Positions 20,023 to 29,117 of a stretch of 64,000 bases of DNA are shown here, piece after piece. The stretch spans positions 186,001-250,000 of the forward strand of contig CAWITB010000015.1 in assembly GCA_963838885.1 (NCBI GenBank). Direction: 5' to 3'. The first letter of the stretch is position 1, and the number at the start of each line of letters is the position of its first letter. This DNA is from JAICMB01 sp963838885 (GTDB lineage Bacteria > Acidobacteriota > Terriglobia > Bryobacterales > Bryobacteraceae). Under the pieces are notes generated by a model, which worked only from the letters and a program-made list of their open reading frames with translations, was not told the origin of the DNA and searched no databases. Position numbers and translations under genes: made by a program.

Positions 20023-21750
20023 CTACGTGCTTTCCATCTCGAGCGGTTTCGCAAATGGCTCCATTTCCGTGATCGGACGGCCAAAAGCGATCTTGGGATA
20101 GGCGTTGGCGTAGGTGTCCACCATGACCTGCAGCAACGCCGGCTGTTGCGGATCCTCCCACAGCCAGCGCACGGCCGCATCGACCTCGTCCGGGCGATCG
20201 GTCGTGCGCGCCGCGATTCCGTAGCCGCACGCGACGCGCTCGAAGTTCGGCGCGCTATAGCCCCATAGCGTCGATTGGTAGCGCGCCTCGAAATAGCTCT
20301 CCTGGAACTGGCGAACCATTCCGTGACAGAGGTTATTGATAATGACCATTTTGACGGGCAGACGGTTTCTCACCACGGTTTGAAGTTCCTGCAGATTGCA
20401 CTGAAAGCCGCCGTCTCCGGCAACCACGACCACGGGCCGATTACTGCTCACGGCCGCGCCTATGGCCGCAGGCAGCGCAAAACCCATCGATCCCATTCCT
20501 CCCGAAGTCAGAAAGCGTTGATCGTGGCGGACGTCAATGGATTGCGCGGCCCACATCTGGTGCTGTCCTACATCGATGACGTAGGTTCCAGCCGCTTGCG
20601 ACTCGATGCGAGAGGCGGTGCATGAAGACATTGGGATTGATGCCCGGAACGTCCGCCAGTTCGGCCGTGTCCGGCCATTGCGTCTTCCAGTCTTCGATCT
20701 GAGCCCGCCACGCGCTTCGATCCGGGAAATTTCGTTTCGATGCCATTTCGATGGCGGTCTCCAGGAACTCAGGCAAGGTCGCCACAAGCGCACAACAGCC
20801 ACTCACGCGATTGTTTATTTCGCCTGGTTCGCAATCCACATGCACGATGGAGCGCCCGGCGGTGAACGCGGCCGTATCCGCTCCCGTCTGGCGCACGTCC
20901 AGACGGCTACCGCATACGATCAGGCAGTCGTTGCTCCCCATGGCCATATTGGCCCAGCGATTGCCGTAGGTGCCGATCATCCCGATGCGCAGTTCATCAT
21001 CGTGGGGCAGAACGTCCACCGCCATCAACGAATTCACTACCGGAATTCTCAAGAGACCGACCAAGCGTCGAAGCTGCTTGCGCGGCGCGTGCGGACCGAA
21101 TGCCTCCACCGACCAAAAGCAGCGGCCGGCGCGCGGCCACAAGACGGTCGAGCAGATCGTCGTACGGCAGCCGCGTCCGGCGGCACGCCCGCATTCCGGC
21201 CTGGGTTTTCGGGCCGGGCCGGTTCCCGCGCAACATTTTGCCTTTGCACGTCCATGGGGATATCCAGCAGAACCGGTCCCGGGCGGCCTTCCGTCGCTAC
21301 CGCAAAGGCGCGATCCAGTAACAGCGGAAGTTCTTCGACCGTCGTCACCTTCCACGCTGCCTTGGTGATCGGCGCCGCCATTTGAACGATGTCCGTCTCC
21401 TGAAAGCCCAACTGCCGTATCTTGCGATCGCCTTTCTGCTCGTCGCGATTAACTTGTCCGGTTATGAAAACGGCCGGAGAAGAATCGAAGTAGCAGCTTC
21501 CAACGCCGGTCAGCAGGTTCGTGGCTCCCGGGCCGCTGGTAGCCATAGCCACGCCCGGGACACCCGTGATGCGTCCCGCGGCGTCGGCGGCAAATGCGGC
21601 CGCCTGTTCGTGATGAACGCTGACGATGCGGATTTTCGCCTGGCGGTTAATCGAGTCCAACAGATGCGTGATCATGCCGCCGGAAACCTCGAAAACGCAT
21701 TGGACTCCGTGATTGTGTAGTGTTGCCGCGATATAATCCGATGCTTTCAT
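20023..21750 (-). CDS. YerE-like ThDP-dependent sugar-branching enzyme (acetolactate synthase family), three frame breaks
   Basis: Read across frame changes near 21170, 21065 and 20625, the product is about 575 residues of the acetolactate synthase/YerE family. The N-terminal PYR domain has the catalytic Glu in VHHEQAAAFA and TSGPGATN. The C-terminal PP domain has the ThDP/Mg motif GDGGF... ending in NN 28 residues later. It overlaps the upstream reductase gene (ATGA at 21747-21750) and closes the rfbFGH operon. In Yersinia, YerE decarboxylates pyruvate and adds the two-carbon unit to C-4 of CDP-4-keto-3,6-dideoxyglucose. No ilvN or ilvC lies nearby, so a branched-sugar role is more likely than valine/leucine synthesis. 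The function is inferred from context. Confidence 0.75.
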
Positions 21751-22667
21751 TCGTACCTGCTTCTGTGCCATTCGAGCGTCTTGCGGAGTCCGCATTCCAG
21801 ATCGGTCTCGGGCGACCATCCCGTGGCGTTCTGGAGCTTCGCGATTTTGGCGCGCAAAGATAGCCGCATGCCCGGGCCGTACGGGACGTCGCCGAATCCA
21901 AGCGGCAGCCGCGGATCAATCATATCCCGGAGGCATTCGACGATGCGGCGCACGCTTTCCGATTGTCCATAAGCCAGGTTGTACACGCCTTGTGCCGACG
22001 CCGTAAGGGCGGCGCGATAGATGGCTTCCGCCGCGTCCTCCACGTACAGGTAATCCCAGAGCTGCTCTCCGGCCGTAAGGGACGGTCGCACACCCGACAG
22101 CAGCGCTTCAATAACAGACGGAATCAGATGGCGCGGATGATCTTTCGGTCCATACGTAGCCAGCAGACGCAGCCACACGAAACGCATTCCGGATTGCCGG
22201 CACAGCGCTGTGAGCATCTGCCCCAAACAGAGCTTGGCGACGCCATAAGGAGTATCGGGCCGTGGAGCGGTCTGCTCCGAGAGGGGTTCCGCTTGAGGAC
22301 CATATTCGGCCTGAGACCCGATCCCGATCCAGCAACCACAGCCGGCATCTCGCATTATGCGAAAAAGCTGAAGCGCACCGGCGACATTGTCGATCAGGGC
22401 GTCGGGACAGTTGCGCGCGTCTTGGGTAATGCCCGACCAGGCAAGATGAAAAACAGTATCTGGGGCCGCTTTGCGCAACTGCCCGGCAGCGGCCCCCAAA
22501 TCTTCCAAGCGCCCATGGATCAACCTGACGCGATCCAACACCCCGTCCAGGCGCCAGGGATCGCTCGAAGGCCGCAGCAGAATCGTGACTTCCTCGTCGC
22601 GCGCGACCAGCAGACGAGTCAAATAGGAACCGAGATGGCCGGAAGCTCCGGTTACGAGACAGCGCAT
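21747..22667 (-). CDS. NAD(P)-dependent sugar epimerase/reductase, YerF-like position
   Basis: This is a short-chain extended dehydrogenase of 306 residues. It has the cofactor motif TGASGHLGS at the N-terminus and the catalytic YGVAK (YxxxK), with a Ser-rich strand (GIGSQAEYG) before it. It sits between rfbH and the YerE-like gene, the place of a reductase acting on the CDP-keto sugar. In yersiniose synthesis YerF reduces the side-chain ketone after YerE; abequose and paratose synthases of related clusters belong to the same family. Which keto group it reduces cannot be told from sequence. Its stop overlaps the next start by four bases. Confidence 0.8.
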   Translation of the reverse strand: MRCLVTGASGHLGSYLTRLLVARDEEVTILLRPSSDPWRLDGVLDRVRLIHGRLEDLGAAAGQLRKAAPDTVFHLAWSGITQDARNCPDALIDNVAGALQLFRIMRDAGCGCWIGIGSQAEYGPQAEPLSEQTAPRPDTPYGVAKLCLGQMLTALCRQSGMRFVWLRLLATYGPKDHPRHLIPSVIEALLSGVRPSLTAGEQLWDYLYVEDAAEAIYRAALTASAQGVYNLAYGQSESVRRIVECLRDMIDPRLPLGFGDVPYGPGMRLSLRAKIAKLQNATGWSPETDLECGLRKTLEWHRSRYE

Positions 22668-22668
22668 C

Positions 22669-24015
22669 TTATGAAGCCTTTTCGGGTGAGGCCTTTTCGG
22701 GTGAGGCCTTTTCGAGGCTGTGGAGAACCGAGAGGATGTAATCGATTTTCTCGCGGCTGAGTCCGGGGTAGACGCCGATCCAAAACACCTGGTTCATCAC
22801 GAAATCGGAGTTGCCAAGATCGCCGATCACACGGCGTGGAATGTCCCGGTAAGCCGGCTGGCGCACCAGGTTGCCGCCGAACAGGAGGCGCGTCGCGATT
22901 TTGTGCCGTTCCAGATGATGCGTCACCTGGTTGCGGCTCAATCCGGCATCGGGACGCACCGCGATCGGAAACCCGAACCAGCTCGGATCGGCGCCCGGCG
23001 TCGCCTCGGGGAGAATGAAGAGGTGTTGAAGGTCGCGCAGACCTTCGTGCAACAGGCGGAAGTTTTCGCGGCGCGCCGCTATGAAGCAGGGCAGTTTCTT
23101 GAGTTGCGCGACCCCGATAGCGGCCTGCATGTCCGTCACTTTCAGGTTGTAGCCGATGTGCGAATAAGTGTATTTGTGATCGTAGCCGCAGGGCAGCTCG
23201 CCTAATTGCCAATCGAAGCGTTTGCCACAGGTATTATCTTTGCCAGGGTCGCACCAGCAATCGCGGCCCCAATCGCGGAACGATTCACACAGCGTGCGCA
23301 GGAGAGGCTTTTCGGTGAGCACGCAGCCTCCCTCGCCCATCGTCATGTGGTGCGCGGGATAAAAACTGACGGTGGCGAGATCGCCGAAAGTGCCCACTTG
23401 GCGGCCTCGATAAAGGCTTCCCACGGCATCGCAGCAGTCTTCGATCAGCCACAGGTTGTGCCGCCGCACAAATTCCGTTACCGCGTCCAGGTCGAAGGGA
23501 TTGCCCAAAGTGTGGGCCACCATCACCGCTCTGGTTCTCTCCGAATAAGCCTCTTCGAGTTGGCGAACGTCGATGTTATAGGTCGGAACCGTGACATCGA
23601 CGAACACGGGCACGAGGCGATTCTGAATAATGGGATTAACGGTTGTTGGAAACCCGGCCGCGGCGGTGATCACTTCATCGCCTGGTTTCAGGGCCCGTTC
23701 GCCCAACTTCGGGGAGGTCAGGCAGGATAGCGCGACAAGGTCGGCCGAGGATCCGGAATTTACCAGGATGGCTTCGCGGCGTCCGAAGAACCGCGCAAAC
23801 TCGCGTTCGAAGCGCGTGGCAAAACGGCCGGATGTCAGCCAGAAATCCAGGGAGGAATCGACCAGGTGCACCAGTTCCTCGGCGTCGAAAACGCGTCCCG
23901 CATAGGCGATCTGGGATTCACCCGGCACGAACTCCTGGTTGGGAAAAGCGGCGTCGTAATACTCGCGGACGAGTTCGAGCACTTCGGCCCGCAGCTCGTC
24001 GGCCTTATTGCCCAT
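22669..24015 (-). CDS. rfbH: CDP-4-keto-6-deoxyglucose-3-dehydrase (E1), PMP/[2Fe-2S] enzyme
   Basis: This is a DegT/DnrJ/EryC1-fold enzyme in which the PLP lysine is replaced by His222 in SFYPAHHMTMGEGG, the hallmark of the E1 dehydrase. The [2Fe-2S] ligands fit the known pattern C-X57-C-X1-C-X7-C exactly: Cys195, Cys253, Cys255 and Cys263. It removes the C-3 hydroxyl of CDP-4-keto-6-deoxyglucose with a partner reductase (E3), which is not in this window. The last residues are a short repeat EKASPEKASPEKAS, encoded by a 15-bp tandem repeat. The start overlaps rfbG by 11 bases. Very confident assignment; also called ddhC or ascC. Confidence 0.95.
   Translation of the reverse strand: MGNKADELRAEVLELVREYYDAAFPNQEFVPGESQIAYAGRVFDAEELVHLVDSSLDFWLTSGRFATRFEREFARFFGRREAILVNSGSSADLVALSCLTSPKLGERALKPGDEVITAAAGFPTTVNPIIQNRLVPVFVDVTVPTYNIDVRQLEEAYSERTRAVMVAHTLGNPFDLDAVTEFVRRHNLWLIEDCCDAVGSLYRGRQVGTFGDLATVSFYPAHHMTMGEGGCVLTEKPLLRTLCESFRDWGRDCWCDPGKDNTCGKRFDWQLGELPCGYDHKYTYSHIGYNLKVTDMQAAIGVAQLKKLPCFIAARRENFRLLHEGLRDLQHLFILPEATPGADPSWFGFPIAVRPDAGLSRNQVTHHLERHKIATRLLFGGNLVRQPAYRDIPRRVIGDLGNSDFVMNQVFWIGVYPGLSREKIDYILSVLHSLEKASPEKASPEKAS
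22675..22716. repeat. 15-bp tandem repeat at the 3' end of rfbH
   Basis: The unit gaggccttttcgggt recurs in tandem just under three times with only end variation. It encodes the Glu-Lys-Ala-Ser-Pro tail of RfbH. It could change copy number by slipped-strand mispairing without a frame shift, since 15 is divisible by three. Confidence 0.85.
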
Positions 24016-24985
24016 TACTCAAGAACTCCCGATACCAATCCATAGTCAATGCCAGACCCTGATCCAAATGGAACAGAGGCCGCCATCCCAGCATCTCCCG
24101 CGCTTTGGCCGCGCTCAAATGCTGGGCGCGAATTTCGTTGCTCGCCTCGTTGCGGACTTCCGGACTGAGGTCCGAGCCCATCGCCGCTAGAATCCGCTGT
24201 ACGAGCTGCAGAACCGTTACTTGCGATTCGTTCGAGAAATTAAAACCTTCTCCAGCCAGATTCGGGCAGGCGGCGAGCCGCTCCGCCAGGAGCATGTATG
24301 CCGCCGCTCCATCCTCGACATAAAAGTAGTCGCGGACGGATTGACCATCCGAGCGGATGACGGGCCGCTGTCCACGTAGCACGGAACGGATGGTGCCGGG
24401 AACAATGCGATTCCAATTAAGGTCGCCGCCACCATAGAAGTTTCCGCAGCGCGTGACCACGACCGGCAGCTTGTAGGTCACGTAGTAAGTCTGCGCGATC
24501 AGATCGGCGCACGACTTGCTGACGTCGTAGGGATGAGTTCCCTGCAAGGGCATCTTCTCGGTGTAGGGGAGTATTTCCTGGTCTCCGTAGGCCTTGTCGG
24601 AGGACGCGACCACGATCTGTTTAACCGCGGGGCTGCGGCGGCAGGCTTCGAGCAGCACCCAGGTCCCTTGTACGTTCGTTTCAAACGTTGAGACGGGGTT
24701 GCGATTGGCGATACCAACAATTGTTTGCGCGGCCAGATGAAAGACCGTATCGATTTCGTACTCGCCCAGGGTGCGCTCGATCAGCGCGGAATCCCGAACA
24801 TCGCCGCGAACCACGGCGACTTGGTCGATAACGCGGCCTCGAACGAGCTCGCTCTCCGGGACCCAGTCGCGAACCAGACAGACCACCGCGGCTCCCTGCT
24901 GAATCAACCTGCGCACGAGCCAACTTCCCACTAAGCCGGTTGCGCCGGTGACCAGCGCCGGCCGGTCCCGCCAGAACGATGTCAT
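24005..24985 (-). CDS. rfbG: CDP-glucose 4,6-dehydratase
   Basis: This is an extended short-chain dehydrogenase of about 326 residues with the NAD motif TGATGLVGS and catalytic HPYDVSK (Tyr and Lys). It closely follows the CDP-glucose 4,6-dehydratase pattern (VFHLAAQTIVG, SSDKAYGD, TRCGNFYGGGDLNWNRIVP). It makes CDP-4-keto-6-deoxyglucose for RfbH. I chose ATG 24985 because it overlaps the rfbF stop as ATGA; an in-frame ATG at 25021 lies inside rfbF. It is the second step of the operon's sugar pathway. Confidence 0.93.
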   Translation of the reverse strand: MTSFWRDRPALVTGATGLVGSWLVRRLIQQGAAVVCLVRDWVPESELVRGRVIDQVAVVRGDVRDSALIERTLGEYEIDTVFHLAAQTIVGIANRNPVSTFETNVQGTWVLLEACRRSPAVKQIVVASSDKAYGDQEILPYTEKMPLQGTHPYDVSKSCADLIAQTYYVTYKLPVVVTRCGNFYGGGDLNWNRIVPGTIRSVLRGQRPVIRSDGQSVRDYFYVEDGAAAYMLLAERLAACPNLAGEGFNFSNESQVTVLQLVQRILAAMGSDLSPEVRNEASNEIRAQHLSAAKAREMLGWRPLFHLDQGLALTMDWYREFLSNGQ

Positions 24986-25761
24986 TCCCAAACTTTCCAA
25001 GGCGCCTGGCCCGTCGCCCAAAGCTCGTTCAAATATTGGTATTCACGATACGTATCCATGGCGAAGAAGAAGCCTTCGTGACGATAGGCCATCAACTCGC
25101 CGTCCGCGGAAAGGCGCTCCATGGGCCGACGCTCGAGGACACAGTCGTCGCCTTCATCCAGATAATCGAGCACTCTGCGATCGAAGACAAAGAAACCGGC
25201 GCTCGCCCAGGCTTCCGATTCCGGCTTCTCGGCAAAGCGCGATACGCGGCCGTCTTCTTCAAGATCCAGGATGCCGAATCGGGAGGTCGGCCGCACGGTC
25301 GTAACCGTCGCGAGCTTTCCGTGCGCCCTATGAAAGTCGAGCAGCGCGCGAACATCGACATTCGCCAGGCCGTCGCCATAGGTCAGCAGGAATGTGTCCG
25401 AGTCGATGTGCCGGGCAACCCGCCGCAGGCGGCCGCCGGTCATCGTTTCCTGACCGGTCTCGGCGAGACAAACGTGGAAATCCTGTTCGTCATGGGCGTC
25501 GTGGAAATGAAGCGCGTGCCGCTTGCCGAGGCAAATCGTGAAATCGTTGTTCATCGCCTCGTAGTTCAGGAAATATTCCTTGATCATGTTGCCGCGATAC
25601 CCCAGGCACAGCACGAAATCGCGCAGCCCCGCATGCGAGAACAGCTTCATGATGTGCCACAGGATTGGCCGCTGTCCCACCAGAACGAGGGGCTTCGGTC
25701 TGAATTCGGTCTCTTCCCTAAGGCGGGTCCCTTGGCCGCCGCACAGGATCACTACCTTCAT
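24982..25761 (-). CDS. rfbF: Glucose-1-phosphate cytidylyltransferase
   Basis: This is a nucleotidyltransferase-fold protein of about 259 residues with the activating motif LCGGQGTRLREET and the substrate-binding FRPKPLV. It matches RfbF/DdhA and joins CTP and glucose-1-phosphate to give CDP-glucose. I chose ATG 25761, directly before VVILCGG, where the family starts; in-frame ATGs at 25773 and 25821 are less likely. The gene is 28 bases downstream of the GT2 gene and overlaps rfbG by 4 bases. Confidence 0.93.
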   Translation of the reverse strand: MKVVILCGGQGTRLREETEFRPKPLVLVGQRPILWHIMKLFSHAGLRDFVLCLGYRGNMIKEYFLNYEAMNNDFTICLGKRHALHFHDAHDEQDFHVCLAETGQETMTGGRLRRVARHIDSDTFLLTYGDGLANVDVRALLDFHRAHGKLATVTTVRPTSRFGILDLEEDGRVSRFAEKPESEAWASAGFFVFDRRVLDYLDEGDDCVLERRPMERLSADGELMAYRHEGFFFAMDTYREYQYLNELWATGQAPWKVWE

Positions 25762-25789
25762 GGAATTTTCCATTTCAATTCGAGATTCG

Positions 25790-26776
25790 TCACGAGGAGT
25801 GGGCGGAGGCCATCGGTGCACGCTCGGACTGCGCCGCCCAATCCGCGTCGAAGTTGATGCGCTCCTTCTCGATCACCAGCGGGCGCTTGAGTACCTGCGT
25901 ATGAATCGCGCCGATATATTCCCCCAGAATTCCAATAAACAGGAGCTGAACGGAGCCAAAGAAGAAGATTCCCGTTACAAGCGGCGCTATGCCGACCGAA
26001 AAGCTATTCCAAAACAGGAGCTTGTAAACGAAATAGGCCAGGGAAAACAGGATGCTCAACAGGGCGCAGGCGAAGCCCAGGAAGGTGAGGATGCGCAGCG
26101 GAACCTTGGAGAAATTCGTAATCCCCAGCATCGCGAGGTCGTAAAGCGTGTAGAAATTGTTCTTCGTGATGCCGCGCAGGCGCCGTTTCTGTTCATAGAT
26201 CAGCTTGACGTGAGGCAGCCCAATTTCGGCGATCATGCCTCGGAAGTAAGGGTACGGATCGTTGAAAGAGCGGACGATTTCAATCACCTGGCGGTCGTAC
26301 AAGCCGAATCCTGTGAAGTTTTCGTAGGTTTCGAGATCGGCGAGGCGGTTCACGAGCCGGTAATACTGGGAGCGCAGCCAAAACATCAGGCCGTTCTCCT
26401 GACTCGTTTTTTTGATCGCCAATACGACGGGGGTCCCGTTTTCCCAGTGCTCAATCATTTGGGCCAACAGCTCCGGCGGGTCCTGCAGATCCGAAAAAAG
26501 GAGAATAACGGCATCGCCGGAGGCCTGAAACATGGCGTGCATCGGCGAGCGCAGGTGCCCGAAGTTCCGCGCATTGGCGATCACCTTCACGCGGCGGTCG
26601 CGGCTGGCAAGAAGCCGAAGAATGCCCAGCGTGTTATCGCGGGATGCGTTGTCGATGAAGATGTGCTCGTAGCGATATTGGGTCAACGGCTCCAACACGG
26701 CTTTGACGCGCTCGTACACCTCGGCGACGTTGAGCTCCTCGTTAAAACAGGGGGTGACCACACTGATGGTCTTCAT
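25790..26776 (-). CDS. GtrB/DPM1-like membrane-anchored family 2 glycosyltransferase
   Basis: The N-terminal GT-A domain (VVTPCFNEELN, then the DLQDPPE metal-binding segment) is followed by two membrane helices (about residues 235-300). This layout is that of GtrB/ArnC-type enzymes, which load a sugar onto polyisoprenyl phosphate at the cytoplasmic face. It is the first gene of the CDP-sugar operon and may use that sugar. The divergent WxcM-like operon begins about 280 bases away. Donor and acceptor are not readable from sequence. Confidence 0.88.
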   Translation of the reverse strand: MKTISVVTPCFNEELNVAEVYERVKAVLEPLTQYRYEHIFIDNASRDNTLGILRLLASRDRRVKVIANARNFGHLRSPMHAMFQASGDAVILLFSDLQDPPELLAQMIEHWENGTPVVLAIKKTSQENGLMFWLRSQYYRLVNRLADLETYENFTGFGLYDRQVIEIVRSFNDPYPYFRGMIAEIGLPHVKLIYEQKRRLRGITKNNFYTLYDLAMLGITNFSKVPLRILTFLGFACALLSILFSLAYFVYKLLFWNSFSVGIAPLVTGIFFFGSVQLLFIGILGEYIGAIHTQVLKRPLVIEKERINFDADWAAQSERAPMASAHSS

Positions 26777-27059
26777 TTCTTTCCCGGCCCGATAAGGTCC
26801 ACTATAGCTCAGCGGGCGGGCGGTAGCCTCTCCTGTTGTGGCGGCTGAGGGAGCTCTCTAGCAACCATTACTTTCCCGCGTTCCTGGCCGGATAGGTCGG
26901 GTGCTCGAAAGCTCGTTGGACGGTGCTAGGCGCCGGAGCGAGGCCCGCGCGGCGGCTGCTTTGAAGAACTCGCGTTGCCAATTATGCGCTCCAAAGATGG
27001 ATTTTGCGAGCGCCACGGGTCTCCTGCTAACATTTCGCAATAACACCAGGCGACGGCTG
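26777..27059. promoter_or_regulatory. Divergent intergenic region between the two glycan operons
   Basis: These 283 bases separate the start codons of the minus-strand GT2/rfb operon and the plus-strand WxcM-like operon. Both promoters must lie here unless transcription comes from further away. I could not settle on a convincing -35/-10 pair or operator by eye, and I see no conserved small ORF. Confidence 0.4.
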
Positions 27060-28003
27060 ATGAAGCTTTTTATACACGACCTTGCCGCCGTGGAAACCCA
27101 ACACGTGGGCGAAGGGACCAGAATATGGGCGTTCGCGCACATCCTTCCCGGGGCACGGATCGGCCGCGATTGCAACATCTGCGATCACACGTTTATCGAG
27201 AACGACGTCACCGTCGGGGACCGCGTAACGGTCAAGTGCGGCGTCCAGCTTTGGGATGGCGTGCAGATCGAAGACGATGTGTTCATCGGTCCGAACGCCA
27301 CGTTTACAAATGACAAATTTCCAAGAAGCATGCAGCATCAAGAGCCTGGGCGAATGCCGCGTACTCTTGTCAAGCGCGGCGCTTCGATTGGCGCGAATGC
27401 AACCATCTTGCCTGGCGTGACGATCGGAGAGACGGGCCATGGCGGGGGCGGGCGCCGTCGTCACCCGGGATGTTCCTCCGGATGCCATTGTGACCGGCAA
27501 TCCCGCGCGCATTACCGGTTATGCGGGCGTCACCTCGCCTGTAGCGGCCGATTCCGGAAAGGCGGGTGGCGAAACCGGATCTTGGCCGACTTCGGTCAGA
27601 GGCGTTATTGTCCATCGTATTCCTCATGTCGAGGATCTCAGAGGGCATCTCGTTTTCCTGGAGGCGATGCGCCAGGTTCCATTTGAGATCAAGCGCTATT
27701 TTCTGGTGTTCGGAGTCTCCAGCCAGGAGATCAGAGGAGAACATGCGCACCGCACTTTGCATCAATTTCTTAGCTGCGTACATGGCTGCTGCCATGTCGT
27801 CGCCGACGATGGATTCGTCCGTGAGGAATTTGTACTCGACCATCCTTCACTCGGTCTATACCTGCCTCCCATGACCTGGGCCGTGCAATATAAGTATTCT
27901 CCCGATGCGGTTCTACTGGTGGCCACTTCGGAATACTATAGACCGGAAGATTATATTCGTAGCTACTCTGAGTTCCGGGAGCTCTCCGCCTGCCCGCCCA
28001 TGA
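27060..28003 (+). CDS. WxcM-like protein: left-handed beta-helix acetyltransferase plus FdtA-type ketoisomerase domain, frame-broken
   Basis: Residues 1-150 form hexapeptide repeats of an LbH acyltransferase (IGRDCNICDHTFIENDV, IGPNATFTND). The rest, from about VHRIPHVEDLRGHLVFLE onward, is a WxcM/FdtA cupin domain with GEHAHRTLHQFL. In nucleotide-3-amino-sugar pathways the ketoisomerase moves the keto group from C-4 to C-3 and the acetyltransferase N-acetylates the aminated product. The frame changes near 27432. A second likely break close to the end would restore a TGA at 28001-28003 overlapping the next ATG; without it the gene reads through into the aminotransferase. So a true fusion cannot be ruled out. 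Confidence 0.78.
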
Positions 28004-29113
28004 TTTTATTCAACGACTTCAAACGCCAGTGGCGCGATACTGGGGCCGATACGTTAGCCGCCGTGAACGCCGTGGGGGAGAGCGGCTGGTATATTCTCGG
28101 CGACGAGGCGCGCGCTTTCGAAAATGCCTTGGCCACGTGCTGGGAGATAACGCATGCCGTGGGGGTCGCGAGCGGCCTGGACGCTCTCGAGCTATCGTTA
28201 CGCGCATTGGGGTGCCGCTTCGGAGATAAAGTACTCACAACCTCGATCAGCGCGTTTGCAACGACGCTCGCAATCGTAAAGTTGGGAGCCGTGCCCGTCT
28301 ATGTCGATTGCGACCGCTTTGGTCTCATCGATCTGGACGTGTGCGAGGAGTATCTCAAAGTACACCCCGAAGTGCATTTCTTTGTTCCGGTACACCTTTA
28401 CGGCGCACAGTCTAGACCTGAATCGCCTGGCGGCCCTTCGAGATAGATTTGAGCTACGCATCGTAGAAGACTGCGCGCAGTCGATTGGCGCAACCTTCCA
28501 CGAAACCCCCACCGGGACAATTGGTCAATTGACAGCGACGAGTTTCTATCCCACCAAGAATCTGGGCGCTCTTGGAGACGGGGGCGCTGTCCTGGTTCGA
28601 GACGACTCCCTCAGCCAGACTGTGCGCTGCCTGCGCGATTACGGGCAAAGCCGCAAGTACGAGCACGACATAATCGGATACAATAGCCGGCTTGACGAGT
28701 TACACGCGGCCATCCTGCGGAACGCGCATTTGCCGCGGCTACGCTCCTGGACGCAGCGCCGGCGCGAGATCGCGTCCGTCTATCTGCGGGGTATCGCTAA
28801 TCCTCATCTTCGCGTGCCCGGTGCGCCTGCGGGATCGAATTCGTGCTGGCATCTCTTCCCCGTTTTCGTCGATCCGGAGCGCAAATCCGATTTCATGGCG
28901 CATATGCGCAGCAGAGACGTTGCGGTTGCCGAGCACTATCCAACACCAATGTTCGAACAGCGCGCGATGACTGGCGAGCCTCACGAACTGGTGGGACGGT
29001 GCGAACAAGCGCGGCAGCTATGCGCCTCGGAAGTGTCGCTTCCGATTCATCCCTATCTCACGGCCGCGGAGGTTGAATCCGTCATTGATAACTGTAACGC
29101 TTGGATGAAGTAG
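28000..29113 (+). CDS. DegT/DnrJ/EryC1 sugar aminotransferase (FdtB/QdtB-like), one frame break
   Basis: This is a PLP aminotransferase of about 370 residues with the typical start FNDFKRQW...SGWYILG and the PLP lysine in SFYPTKNLGALGDGGA. The frame changes near 28405 (VPVHLYG continues as HSLDLNRLAALRD in the next frame). With the WxcM-like ketoisomerase/acetyltransferase before it, it should aminate C-3 of an NDP-3-keto-6-deoxyhexose, leading to a 3-acetamido-3,6-dideoxyhexose such as Fuc3NAc or Qui3NAc. The genes that would supply dTDP-4-keto-6-deoxyglucose (rmlA, rmlB) are not in the window. Confidence 0.82.
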
Positions 29114-29117
29114 GCCG

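Noticed and set aside
20023..21750. Calling the ThDP gene ilvB (acetolactate synthase large subunit)
   Set aside because: The fold matches, but there is no ilvN or ilvC, the gene overlaps a sugar reductase by 4 bases, and it closes an rfbFGH operon. A YerE-type role fits better, though a tree is needed.
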